Shown in pieces: positions 22,736 through 32,427 of a stretch of DNA of 64,000 nucleotides. A program made the translations under genes and the position numbers. This DNA comes from Hyaloperonospora brassicae. Taxonomy: Eukaryota > Oomycota > Peronosporomycetes > Peronosporales > Peronosporaceae. The first letter of the stretch is position 1; the number at the start of each line of letters is the position of its first letter. The notes below the pieces were generated by a model. It was not told where the DNA came from, searched no databases, and was given only the letters and a program-made list of their open reading frames with translations. The stretch lies in assembly GCA_947650285.1 (NCBI GenBank), contig CANTFL010000174.1:905542-969541 (forward strand), given 5' to 3'.

Positions 22736-24171
22736 GGCTCGTAACTTATGAGCCAAGGTTATGCCAGGATGACATCGAATCTGTCATCCAGATCTAGTAC
22801 GATGAAGTCATCATCGTACTGTTCGCCCTCTAACGTGTTGTGGATTTCTACTACACGTCTCTCAACGGTTATCGATGCGCCTGTTGCGAGTCGCAATGTC
22901 TTCTTTGTTGAAGGGATGTCGCGCCAAACGACCTTGAGCCTACGACCCTCTAGTGACTGGCGACGAACAAAGTTGTATGACGCCTCACATTCATCTAGGG
23001 AGCGAAGTGACATATTGTTTGTCACTTACAATTTCAAGGTGATGAGCGAAACGTCATCACCAGGTGCAGAAGCACACACTGATTGTGTATCTGGAGAAAC
23101 GTTTGTCAAGAGGTTTGCAAATTCTCTTGAAGTTGCTGGATCAGTAGGGCGCTCCGCCTCTACTGACCCCGACCATATTTTGATGGTCCGATTCGCTGTT
23201 GCAGTTGCTCAACAGCATTATACCTACGCCCATTGCCCTTCTTGGCAAATGCTTATTCAGTTCGCTCAGTACTATTCGGTACTGGGCGTGGGGCACTACA
23301 CTCGTGAGCGTAGTGTCCTAACTTCTGACATCGATTGCACTTCTGCCGTCGCTTGTTGTTTGAAGAGCGATGTCTCTCGCTCTCGACATAACAGATGTCC
23401 ATTGGTTCTATACCTTCTCTTTTCTGTCGTCTCGCTGTACGATATGTAGTCGAATTAGTTTGAGCCTGTCTCAAACTAAATGCTTTCGAATCTTCCACTG
23501 AGATCGCTTGATCTGATGTCTCCTATTCCGAACGGAACAAGTTAGTCTTGACGGGTCTATCAGGTAGACCCTGAATGAACATAGTGATTTTCGTGTGTTT
23601 TTTAATCGGGTTGGCCGTTATGCAGCTCGAGAGGTATCGGATGTGCTGTGAGTAAGCATGCACATACTTTGTGCCCTGTCTGACTTTCAAAACTTACCAC
23701 TAGTCCGGTACTCGACCCGTGGCGGCTCAAACGTTTATCTGAGCCGAAACTTGAAGACTTACAATGATTAAAATACATATAGGTCTTGGAGCTTGGCCCT
23801 GGGGCACAAGCTTTTGAACATCTAGCCAACTGAGACTGCAATTTGCATTTAGTCGTCGACGATTGTGAGAAGCCCTAATGGCATCGTCCAACTCGACGAG
23901 CCATTTCAACAGAAAGTTTTCCTATACTCCCCTGTACTTGGAGATGTCGATCTTTAAGATTTCTAGAAGACGCGCGTATGTCATCCCTTACAGAGGAGCA
24001 TTGAATTGCTGCTATCTCAACAGCTCTGTCTGTTAAACACCGAGGTTTCTCAACTTCTCGGCCTGTTGAGAGCCTTGCTGTTAAAGCAAGGCTACTTTAT
24101 CTCTTTCGGCGTTAAGTTCATTTTGAATGAACCTGGCATAGCGGAATGTTGTCAGTCTCTGTCAAGAGACT
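22250..24171. repeat. Hairpin-saturated stretch of E1 (linker, protease, gag)
   Basis: Reading by eye I find about 27 perfect inverted repeats with stems of 6-10 bp and loops of up to 13 bases in 1.9 kb. Examples: 22438-22458, 22478-22498, 22732-22758 (9-bp stem), 22767-22789, 22796-22820 (10 bp), 23006-23026, 23455-23479 (10 bp), 24071-24093 (9 bp), 24116-24132 and 24154-24171. They are spaced every 30-80 bp and stay compatible with the protein code. Confidence 0.75.
22759..23025 (-). pseudogene. E1 aspartic protease-like segment
   Basis: This 88-residue open segment reads LRLATGASITVERRVVEIHN and ends DDFIVLDLDDRFDVILA, which fits the second half of a Gypsy protease (hydrophobic-Gly/Asp box before the linker). 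The catalytic DSG part is not clear. It lies between the gag zinc knuckle and the linker, as expected. The nucleotide sequence contains consecutive perfect hairpins (22767-22789, 22796-22820, 23006-23026). Confidence 0.6.
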
Positions 24172-24250
24172 CCAGCATGACACTAATGGCGGTTATGTCT
24201 ACAGTAGAACTCATGAATCCTACCGCACTTCATTCGATGTCACTTTAATG
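23253..24250 (-). pseudogene. E1 gag relic with zinc knuckle
   Basis: On the minus strand the 3' part (23498-23253) encodes AFSLRQAQTNSTTYR, a basic stretch (RHRSSNNKRRQ) and a CCHC knuckle (CNRCQKLGHYAHEC), the nucleic-acid binding end of Gag. Upstream, 23909-23727 keeps the capsid start WLVELDDAI and LSWLDVQKL. Frame breaks separate the pieces. Short hairpins fall within codons here. The stem at 23455-23479, for example, is encoded by the SLRQAQTN stretch. Confidence 0.8.
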
Positions 24251-24342
24251 GTTGAATCCTTTACGCGTGGATTGAAAGCTTTTCTCTTCATCCAACATGT
24301 TTAACTAAATGAGGTGATCGTGGTCAATGGCCGTACTGCAAA

Positions 24343-24352
24343 GTGCTACCAG
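24343..24352 (-). promoter_or_regulatory. E1 primer-binding site
   Basis: Just inside the 5' LTR, the minus strand reads TGGTAGCACTTTG. E2 has TGGTAGCACTAG at the same place (near 48650-48659), so the two elements use the same or a similar tRNA primer. Confidence 0.55.
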
Positions 24353-24353
24353 A

Positions 24354-24818
24354 TACATAAAGGCACGCTCTTAACAGATGACTCGTAAGACATTGTGTAA
24401 ATCGAAAACAAGGCTGCGTGCTCCCGACGTCACGTTTACGTGGCGTGAGGAAGCGCGAGAAAAAAAACAGGACTCGGAAGTTTTGTCTTAGAAAGAAAGT
24501 AGAACTATATTTGATATAGTTATGTTTCTTTAGTTAACATTCTTTGTCTTGCACTAATTATATTAAAGTACAATATCTAATGGGGATTCTTGCTCACCAC
24601 CCATTGAGAGCGTCCAATAGCAATTGGTGGTTATATTTAGTTGATGTAGCATCTATATCAACCTATAAGTAGAGAACTCACAAATTTTACCCTCAGAAGT
24701 GATATTCCGCCAACATCACCTCTTCTCTAGTAATGTCAATTAGATATTGTCTAATCGATAATATTCAAGAATTGACCCATTCGTATGAATTTTTGTCAAA
24801 CGGGTTCACCTTATTGCA
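24354..24818 (-). repeat. E1 5' LTR
   Basis: It matches 5146-5609 in the same orientation, at roughly 80-85% by eye, which implies an old insertion. The right end (attgca) directly borders sequence that is continuous with copy B near 60672. Confidence 0.8.
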
Positions 24819-26036
24819 CACTATGTATACTGCCTTCTTCGGTGTAGGCTTAACTACACCTTCTTTTTTGTGTTGGCTTACGAGAGCCCTACACGTCTCG
24901 GCTATTCGGCGACCGATCCCAAATGTTTCTGAGACGATCAAGATGTCGCGCAGGTTCAAGCTGAACAGACGGACGGCCATCGACGCGACGATGAACAAGC
25001 AATCATCCATACTTGAGCTGTCGATCCAGGCTCAGTCGGGCCGCACTGTATGCCGCGACAAAAAGAAGCGTATTCAACATACTTGGTAGTACTAGACTAC
25101 GCAGCTAGAAGCACTTGTCATGATGACACTCACACGCTCAGTGTAGCCAAGCGCAGGTGTGTGCATCACAGCTCGACCCGCACCATTTCTTTCCGGCTGA
25201 TGCATTTTCGAGGAAGATAAGAAGAGGAAGACAAGAAGCGCTGGACGCACCCAAATACACGGTCGCCACGCTACGCTCTCACGTGCGGGCTTCGGCAACC
25301 GGGACATTGCAGTGTCAAAAAATGCCGCGTACTCGCTCTCGATTAGGACGTAGCTCTCAGTGCATTTTACTATAAGACCACAGGTACACATCGTGAGGTA
25401 AGATCAACTTACATGGGACACGCGCTTTCCGCACAAACCTTCCATGAGACCATGTGTCGGCAAGACATGGTCAGATCAACAGCCTACGCGAGACACGATC
25501 TTCCCCTACGACCGAAACAAAGACTTGACGTACGTTCGTCTCAGCGTCAGTGCAAACAAAAGTGCGCTCGGTCGTATGCATATCACACTTTGACTTGTGC
25601 TGTTTCCTGCCCTAATCTTCGACCAGGAGCGCTGCCTGAACGTCAATCTACCGAGCCGTATCGGCCCCTGGTCAAATAGTGTGCACGAGTGACTTTGCCA
25701 TCACGAGCAAACAAGAGGAAAGCTCAGCCACGTGGCCACGAGATAAGATAACACCCACTGGTCCGTTTTGTTTTACTTCTGACGTCTTCGCGTTCGTAAG
25801 CGCGACCGACTTGTCTCTTACACATCTGATCGCTATCACGGTTGAGCGAGCATCCGGCGTCCGGCTTTCATCCCTTCGTCGCCAAATTGAGCACGCGGTG
25901 TGTGGGCAGTGCAAACAATGTCGAGGCCCATCCTTCGTCGATGATCAGGCTAGTGAGTAACAGTTCATTCTACGCACTGCTGTCCAGCAAAATCTCGCAT
26001 TCCGTTCCTCACTTTACAAATTTTAGCTCCTGATTT
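24819..26036 (+). repeat. Segmental duplication, copy A, effector upstream block
   Basis: From about 24890 this block matches 60735-61860 at about 97% (11 differences in about 345 bp counted at 25081-25425). That is far closer than the 75-80% of the sequence to its left. Open frames here, such as 25413-25679, have no recognisable domain and I do not call a gene. It probably contains the original effector promoter, including the initiator-like element at 25996-26018. Confidence 0.85.
25996..26018 (+). promoter_or_regulatory. Initiator/FPR-like core promoter of effector copy A, now separated
   Basis: The stretch reads CGCATTCCGTTCCTCACTTT, which resembles the oomycete initiator (YCATTYY) followed by the flanking promoter region. 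The identical element in copy B lies about 50 bp before the effector start codon. In copy A a Copia insertion places it more than 5.4 kb from the coding sequence. Confidence 0.5.
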
Positions 26037-26275
26037 TGTTGAAGATGCGCCTCTGCGAGCAAGCGATAGACGGCCCGTACGTTATGACAAAAGGTGCACG
26101 CATATTTAATGAGTAATGCGCGCTGTAGCGATTATTTATGCGCGGCTATACGATTAGTAATGCATGTTGGCAATTCCGAATGCATAGTACCATAATCCAG
26201 TAGACTTTCAGTAGCGAGAAGAAGGTGCAAACTAAGGACCTATCTACATACATTCACTTTGCAATTAGATCAACA
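26037..26275 (+). repeat. Copia 5' LTR
   Basis: This 239-bp LTR is similar to 30459-30589 joined to 31210-31428. Its end contains CATTCACTTTGCAATTAG, an initiator-like string also present in the 3' LTR. Confidence 0.8.
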
Positions 26276-26337
26276 AATGGGAATAGGTCATAAGCCCAAG
26301 CCCGTTCGACTATGCGCCATCATCCCTAGCATCCGCA

Positions 26338-27100
26338 GTGGATGCCTCAACGGCATCCGCCTGCATCGACATTTTCGATGGGAATAACGTCCAGATCTGG
26401 AAGTTCGAGATGCAGATGGTGCTGAAAGATAGAAACCTGTGGGACGTGACGTGCGGCGAAGTGAAATCAGAACACTTCCTCATGGCCTGGAATAAAGCGA
26501 CATACAAGCGGAAAGTGCGAGAGGCGTCTGCAATGATCTGTATTGCGATGGAGGACTCGCAGCTTCCGCTGGTCCGATCGTCACTCAGTGCATTCGAAGC
26601 AGGGAAGGAATTGGTGACGAAAGTCGAGAGTAATGGTCTCGCGAACAAACTTTTCTTGCGTCGTCGGCTATTTGCAGTAGTCATAGAAGATGGAGACGAT
26701 GTGCTTAAGCACATCAACAACTTGCGGAAAATCTCCGAGCAGCTCGACGCGGTCGGTGAACTGGTCAGCGACGAAGATCTTATCATCACGCTCTTAAGCA
26801 GCCTTAACGACTCGTTTTAGCTTTTGATAACGGCAATCGAGTCGCGTTCGGACGAGATCACTTGGGGACTAGTGACGAAATGTCTCATTCACGAAGAACT
26901 AAAACGCAAGGATCAGCACGAGGGCGTGTCTGCGTACGACAAAGTGTTCTACATGAACGAGAAGCGGACAAGAACTTTTCGGTGAAAGTTAAAGGAGCGT
27001 GGAAACACTGCGGCAACACGGCCATTGGATCGCTAATAGTCCTGTCCGGATTCAAAATTTCGATAAGGGGTACTCTAGGCGCAACGTACAAGCCTTTCTT
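26338..27100 (+). pseudogene. Copia gag relic
   Basis: 26338-26820 is a 160-residue open segment with the layout of Copia Gag (UBN2-like): FDGNNVQIWKFEMQMVLKD, then AWNKATYKRKVREASAMI and a C-terminal stretch with SDEDLIITLLSSLNDSF. A stop at 26818-26820 and later frame changes follow. A decayed CCHC knuckle region lies near 27000-27050 (HCGNT, HWIANSPVRI in alternate frames). No ATG precedes the segment in frame, so the true start lies in the broken part before it. Confidence 0.8.
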
Positions 27101-27204
27101 GCGCGCGACGACTTTCTTTTCAACTGGCGTGATGACAGTGACAATCTGTTTATGACCCATATCGGTGCAGTAGGAACCGCCCCGGATCGAGTCAAGGATT
27201 ATGA

Positions 27205-27260
27205 AAGAATTGGCTGATTAAATCGGGTGCGACGCAGCATATGACGCACTAGAAGTAGGT
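27205..27260 (+). pseudogene. Copia protease motif, catalytic aspartate lost
   Basis: Near 27209-27253 one frame reads NWLIKSGATQHMTH and then a stop. Copia proteases carry DSGAT at this place, so the catalytic aspartate has become lysine and the frame ends 13 residues later. This lesion alone would stop polyprotein processing. Confidence 0.7.
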
Positions 27261-27609
27261 ACTTACCAGCTTTCGATTGACCAAGTCGGTCAAATTCCAT
27301 CTCGCTGACGATGGCACCTTGAAAACATTCGGGTGTGGCAATATCGAGATGACGATGCAAACTACTCGTGGTGTGCGCAAGGGTGTCCTCACAAATGTGT
27401 GATTGGTACAAAGGTTAATCGCAATATTTTTTCGAACGCTCGTTTTGCTCGCGATGTTGAACCAATCACACTTGACATAATGAGATGTGTCGCAACACTG
27501 GATGGCTAGGCCTGGACCATCGGAAAGGGTATAGGCAAAGGCCTGTTTCAGCTTTAAACGCCACGTACTAACGCCGCAAAATTGACCCCGACTGCAACCG
27601 AACTCGTCT

Positions 27610-28733
27610 TTGTTGACTCGACTCGACTCGACTCCAATGTCAAAGTCAAAGTCATACTTGTCAAACCTTCGACTTGGTCACATTAGCCATGGCGGACTCG
27701 ACAGGATCGTAAAGAACAATCTAGGAGTTAGGATCGATATCGGGTCCGTGAACAAGTGGGAACTTTGCAAAGGAGTGCTGTCGGCAATTAGAAGCGATCG
27801 ACATTTTACGATTTAACAACTGCGCGCCATATTGGTTTCCTTGATGTTGCGCATAGCGACGTTTGAGGCCCTATGCAGACGACAAGTTTTTGCGGCAAGA
27901 GATTATCTGTGACGTTTATCTACGACAAGTCTCGTAACACAATCATGCACTTGATGCCAAAAGGTCCGAAGTTGTCGACAAGTTCGCGCTCTACATTAGG
28001 TGTACCGAGACCCAAGCTGGTCGTCGCGTCAAAGCTATGCGAAGCGACTACGGCGGCTAATACAAGTCGGCCGAAATGTCGAAATATTGCGCCAGCCATG
28101 GGATCATCCATCTATTTACTCCGCCGTAAACACCACAGCTCAACTGAGTTTCCGAGCGCATTAATCGCACACTTGTCGAGTTCGCGTGATGCATACTCGA
28201 GCACGCAAAGTTGTCGACCAAATATTTGGTCGAAGCTTTGATGACAAAAAATGACTTGCTCAGTTGTTGTCCAAGTCGCGCAAATATTGAAATTAAGTCG
28301 CCTTTCAAAGTTTGGAATGGGAACTCATCACTTCTTGCGACCTTAAATACTTTCGGCTGTCATGCATACACTCACGTGCTCAGCAAAAAAACGCCCAAAG
28401 CTCGACGCTAACGCTTTTAGCTGTCGTTTCGTTGGTTATTCCGAGCACGAGAAAGCGTATTGGTTCAAAGATATTGCAACGGGTCGCGTTTTTGTCAGCC
28501 GCGACGTCAAATTTTATAATTTAAATATGTTTGACGACGGTCTGCGAGCCGTTAACAAATGTAACAACGCAGGACTAGTCGACAGTGATCGGGTCACCAC
28601 AGACGTAGACCTAGACTTGAAGTCAAATATGGACAACATTGCCAATCAGGCTGATGACAGCGAATACTTTACAGGACGCACCGACCACATCACTGGCGCC
28701 AAACGTCACTGTCGCTACCAGTCGCTCGGGTAG
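27610..28733 (+). pseudogene. Copia integrase relic
   Basis: 27649-27780 holds the GAG-pre-integrase/zinc region (YLSNLRLGHISHGGLDRIVK). The core follows in several frames from 27870 to 28310: FCGKRLSVTFIYDKSRN, then KSAEMSKYCASHGI-like residues, with the glutamate region decayed. 28362-28733 gives the C-terminal part (CRFVGYSEHEKAYWFKDIAT, GRVFVSRDVKFYNLN), typical of Copia polyproteins. At least four frame changes are present. Confidence 0.82.
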
Positions 28734-29750
28734 GTGACCGATACTCCGCGGCCAAAACGATTTTCGGCTGCGACTCTGCTGAAGACATCGTCGTTAGCCA
28801 ACCTATCGAGGCCGCACTCTGCTCACGTCGTGCATTCAGTGGGAGATTTACCGACAATCCTTGCGTCTGCATTGGAGCTTGACGACACGAGCAAGTGGCA
28901 TGAAGCGTGCGAATCGGATTACGACTCGTTGATGAAGTACGACAATAGGGACATCGTGCCTTTTCCCCGTGGTCGCAAACTCATCGGAGTTAAGTGGTTG
29001 CTCAAGGTCAAGGAAAATCAGAATGGTGAAGTTTAACGTTACAAATTCCGACTCGTGGCTAAGGTATTTGCTCAGCAATACGGCATCGAATACAAAGAAA
29101 CCTTTGCGTCAGCCGCAAAGCTTACCTGGATCTGTTTTGGAATCGCACGCGCTGCCAAGTACGACTTGCATGTGCGTCAGAGGGACATCAAGACCGCATT
29201 TCTTAATGGAGACTTGCACGAAGATATTTACATGAAGCAACTTAAGGGGCTGAAGATGCAAGGTGTCCGGCCGACTTTGTCTGCAAGTTAAAGACGTCAC
29301 TATACGGACTAAAGCAGTCATCGCGAATGTGAAACAAGACCATCGACGACTTTATGATCAGTCAAGGTTTTGACAAATACAAGTCTGACTACTTCGTATA
29401 AATCATGCGGAAAGTCGAAGATAGAGTCGAATGCAATTTGGCATTCGTCGTGCTTTACGTAGACGACTTTATCATTGCGTGCAACTCAGCGGCAAAACTG
29501 TTAATTATCAAGAGCGCACTCAACAACCGTTTCGAGATGTCGGATGTGGGCAAGCTCAAGTTTTGCCTCGGCATCGGAATCGACCGCGATCTCGATGATG
29601 GCACAGTGTACGTTCGACAGGCAAAGTATTTGCAGTCGATCCTGGCCTAGTTTGGGATGCAAAACTGCAAGCCCGTAGAGACGCCTCAAGATATAGGTCT
29701 GCATCTAATAAAGTTGATGTGCGAAAGCGGATGCAAACACGAATGGTAAA
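28734..29750 (+). pseudogene. Copia reverse transcriptase relic
   Basis: 28734-29036 begins the domain (WHEACESDYDSLM, KLIGVKWLLKVKENQNGEV), with a stop at 29034-29036. 29055-29291 continues (FAQQYGIEYKETFASAAKL, RQRDIKTAFLNGDLHEDIYM, with the first palm aspartate). 29405-29650 has the catalytic YVDDFIIACNS box and FEMSDVGKLKFCLGIGI. The motifs are clear but three stops or shifts interrupt them. Confidence 0.9.
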
Positions 29751-30480
29751 TGATCAACGTACCATACCGCCAAGAAGTTGGATGCTTGATGTATCTCATC
29801 ATTGCGACTCTATTTGATACTGCAGATGCAGTACGAGTTCTCATCCAGTTTGCATCCTATCCATTCCCGACGCACTGGCAAGCACTGAAGCGTGTGTTTC
29901 GATACTTACAGTCGACTGCAACACTCGGATTCAAATTTTGCAAGTGCTACGATGATGCTCAAGGTGGCGGACTCCACGGTTATTCGGATGCCCACTGGGC
30001 TGGCGATCACGAATCGCGTCGCAGCACAAGTGGGTACGTCTCTGTGAATATTGACCACTGCGTGAATTGGCGTTCGCAGAAGAACGGTAAGTTGCACTTT
30101 CATCGACGGAAGCAGAATACATTATGTTGTCCGAAGCAGCCAGGGAAGCGATCTGTTTAAAGACGTTTGCAAGCGAGCTTGATGAACCCAGCGATGATGA
30201 CTCGATATTGATCGTCGAAGACAACCACGGATCGATCGCACTGGCCAATAAACCCGAGTTTTACAATCGTAATAAGTATATTGACATACGCTACCACTTC
30301 GTGCGCGAAAAGGTTGGAGACGGTCACACAGTGCTGGAGTATTGTCCGACGCAAGATATGCGGGCAGATATCATGACGAAGGCAATCCCCGCGGATCAAT
30401 TTACCAATCTGTGCACCAAGCTGGGGATTCGAGACGCTGCTGAGTCGATTGGAAGTGTTGTTGGAGATGTGACTCGTTGA
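29750..30480 (+). pseudogene. Copia RNase H relic
   Basis: 29750-30120 reads VPYRQEVGCLMYLI and GLHGYSDAHWAGDHESRRST, with the first catalytic aspartate in YSDAHWAG. A frame change near 30110 leads to 30124-30480 (LSEAAREAICLKTF, EDNHGSIALANKPEFYNRN, KYIDIRYHFVREKV, DIMTKAIP), the standard C-terminus of Copia pol. The open frame ends at 30480, inside the 3' LTR that begins at 30459. Confidence 0.88.
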
Positions 30481-31428
30481 GCAAGCGATAGAAGAATGGA
30501 ACGCTATGGCGACCAGTAGCGCGCCTATCAGCTGAGTAATGCACGTGGTGGCGATGACTCATGCGCGCCTATCTCATGAGTAATGCACGTACAGTGAAGC
30601 CTCCGTATTTTATTTTTATCCTATTTAATAATTTCCCATACATAATAAAAATTTTGAGTGCCACGTTGTGCCCAGGCCAAATTTTAAAAAGCTCTTTTAA
30701 TTCTTATATATAAAGCCAGAGAAATTTTCCCAATTCAAAAATTAAAAACTCCTGCCGAGGGACCACTACAAAAAATTATCCAGAGTTTGGTGCTTAAGGA
30801 GTTTTTGCTGAAGCTTTCCCACCTGATCCTGCATCTTCTGAATCATTCCTGAGAACTAATTTCCAGTCTCCTGCTAGGTAGTATGCCTTTAAAAACGCCT
30901 ACACGTTCACCAAGTGGGAGACGTCACTGCCTGGCAGGCAGTGCTGGTGAACCCCGGCACACCAGAACCTGAACGCCTAACTTATTACTGCATCCACTGT
31001 TCACCGAACTGGTGAGCTCTCACTTGGTGATGCCACACCATTCCACTTGAGCTACAAGCTCATGTGCGGGAATCATGCCAAGGCGTTCTAATCAAAACAT
31101 GTGGCACCTTTCAGGTTAATTTCTACCCCCTAACTCTGCTACTTAACCATTCCCTTTTTTAATCAAAATTTAGCAGTCCCAGCTATACTTAATAAGGGAG
31201 ACTCCAGTGTAGTCGTGATTACTCATGCGCGTAGTGGCAATTACTTACGCGCGCCTATCTATGAGGAATGCGCGCAGTATCGATTACTCATGCGCGGCTA
31301 TACGATTAGTAATGCGTATTGGCGATTCCTAATGCACAGTCCGATGATCCAGTAGGCATATAGTAGCGAGAAGAAGTTGCGAACGAAGGACCTATCTATT
31401 TACCTTCACTTTGCAATTTGCTAAACCA
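30459..31428 (+). repeat. Copia 3' LTR, interrupted by a MITE
   Basis: The LTR parts are 30459-30589 and 31210-31428, separated by a TA-flanked MITE. The LTR ends at 31428, only 30 bp before the effector start codon at 31459. Its last 28 bp include CCTTCACTTTGCAATTTGC, similar to the initiator-like string of the effector promoter. Confidence 0.82.
30592..31209. mobile_element. TA-flanked MITE (Tc1/mariner-like), 618 bp
   Basis: The left end starts CAGTGAAGCCTCC and the right end, read in reverse, starts CACTGGAGTCTCC. TA dinucleotides flank both sides (30590-30591 and 31210-31211). Removing the insert restores the continuity of the Copia LTR. No transposase is encoded. Internal inverted repeats around 30890-31090 suggest a foldable RNA. 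TA duplications and CAGT ends point to the Tc1/mariner superfamily. Confidence 0.78.
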
Positions 31429-31458
31429 AAAACAACACTGGCCACCCCGTTCATAAAC

Positions 31459-32427
31459 ATGCATAAGCTCTGCCTTCTGCTCGTGGCCTCCGGCGCCTTT
31501 TTTCCCGTTAAAAGTGTCGGATCGATCACCGGCGACGGCCAAGCGGTTGTTGCCACGCCCAACGCGGGGACTGTGCCACGCGTCGACGACGCTTCGTCCG
31601 AGTCACCAGAACTGTTGCGGTCACACGACAGAGCCGTGGACAAAACCGCATTGACGACTGCTGATCAAGACCTAAAGTCCAATGGCTCGACGGTGTCCTC
31701 GTCAGAGCGTGATCTTGAAGATCGAAACGCGTTCTCGGGTTTGGCACAGAAAATAAAACAGGGTATTTCGAGGGGCGTGACGGCCGCGTTGATTTATCTT
31801 CCTTCGGGTTCCCGCCACGTTCTAAAGTCGTGGCAGAAGCAGAAGTTAACCCCCGTCCAAGCAGCTCGAGTCATCGGCATCGATCGAAGCGGCGTCAGCC
31901 CGAAGAAGCTAAGGCTCTGGATTCAGCATGCTCGCTGGCATCAAAGCACGACTGGTAAGGCGCTCGACTATGACGCGGCATACCGGGTGTTCAAGGGCAC
32001 GCGTGGTTCAGACAAGGTATTCGAGCGACTTACAGCCCTCCGCAACGTCAAAGATGCGGAAGTTGGGGGGCTGACTGCGTATATGTACAACAAGTTAGCT
32101 AAAGAATTGACACATAAGCTTGGCAACGAAGCTTCCGGGTGGATGGCTGGCAGATGGATGAAGATGGGGTTGCACCCCGAAAAAGTCGCCAAAATGCTTG
32201 GCAAAGGCGATGATCTCGTTTCGACAGGGCTGTATTCTGCAGCTCAATGGGTCGGCTACGTCAAGATGTTGCAGAAGAAACACTCGAAACTTGCCATTGA
32301 TACTGAAAAAGCAACGAATCTTTTGGTCGGCCAATTGAACAAGAAAGCGAAGGTTCCTGCTCTTCGCGCTGTCTGGCCTGACCATCCGATCTTCTCATTA
32401 GCCAAAAAGAAGCGACGCACAGGCTGA
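31459..32427 (+). CDS. RxLR-like secreted effector, WY-fold (copy A)
   Basis: This intact 322-residue protein opens with a secretory signal peptide (about residues 1-20, MHKLCLLLVASGAFF). It has a degenerate RxLR at 51-54 (ELLR, followed by SHDR), a degenerate dEER at 83-89 (ERDLEDR) and a helical C-terminal half with WY-like residues (Trp233, Tyr259, Trp264, Tyr267 within RWMKMGLHPEKVAKML and LYSAAQWVGYVKML). Such proteins are secreted by oomycetes and many act inside host cells. The C-terminus ends AKKKRRTG, a possible nuclear signal absent from copy B. The start was chosen because the same methionine aligns in both copies. The open frame upstream of it lies in the Copia LTR. The Copia insertion has displaced the original promoter. 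No host target can be inferred. Confidence 0.88.
   Translation: MHKLCLLLVASGAFFPVKSVGSITGDGQAVVATPNAGTVPRVDDASSESPELLRSHDRAVDKTALTTADQDLKSNGSTVSSSERDLEDRNAFSGLAQKIKQGISRGVTAALIYLPSGSRHVLKSWQKQKLTPVQAARVIGIDRSGVSPKKLRLWIQHARWHQSTTGKALDYDAAYRVFKGTRGSDKVFERLTALRNVKDAEVGGLTAYMYNKLAKELTHKLGNEASGWMAGRWMKMGLHPEKVAKMLGKGDDLVSTGLYSAAQWVGYVKMLQKKHSKLAIDTEKATNLLVGQLNKKAKVPALRAVWPDHPIFSLAKKKRRTG

Larger units (their letters stand above)
5146..24818 (-). mobile_element. E1: degenerate Ty3/Gypsy retrotransposon, interrupted by E3
   Basis: Related LTRs lie at 5146-5609 and 24354-24818. Reading on the minus strand, the order is 5' LTR, primer-binding site, gag (about 24250-23250), protease (23025-22759), a linker, then reverse transcriptase, RNase H and integrase (10396-7880). 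The nested element E3 (10513-21919) splits the region between protease and reverse transcriptase. The opposite strand between integrase and the 3' LTR (5650-7720) holds plus-strand coding-like sequence. In copy B the homologous site (near 60670) is empty, so the insertion came after the duplication. Many frameshifts and stops indicate an inactive element. Confidence 0.85.
26037..31428 (+). mobile_element. Ty1/Copia retrotransposon inserted in front of effector copy A
   Basis: Related LTRs lie at 26037-26275 and 30459-31428, the latter interrupted by a MITE. Both begin TGTTG(A/G)AGATG and end in CA. Between them run gag, protease, integrase, reverse transcriptase and RNase H in Copia order on the plus strand. 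Copy B has no insertion at this site. Frame breaks in each domain make it inactive. The 3' end of pol overlaps the start of the 3' LTR by about 20 bp. Confidence 0.9.

Noticed and set aside
24733..25089. Open frames shared by both duplicated blocks upstream of the effectors
   Set aside because: Conservation is equal in all frames and in the non-coding parts, so it reflects the recent common origin and not a gene.
30880..31100. tRNA-like folds in the MITE interior
   Set aside because: The stems do not form a cloverleaf and no B box is present. They are ordinary internal inverted repeats.
31411..31458. Upstream extension of effector copy A (16 extra residues)
   Set aside because: It begins at a non-ATG codon inside the Copia LTR and is not shared with copy B. 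The signal peptide starts at 31459.
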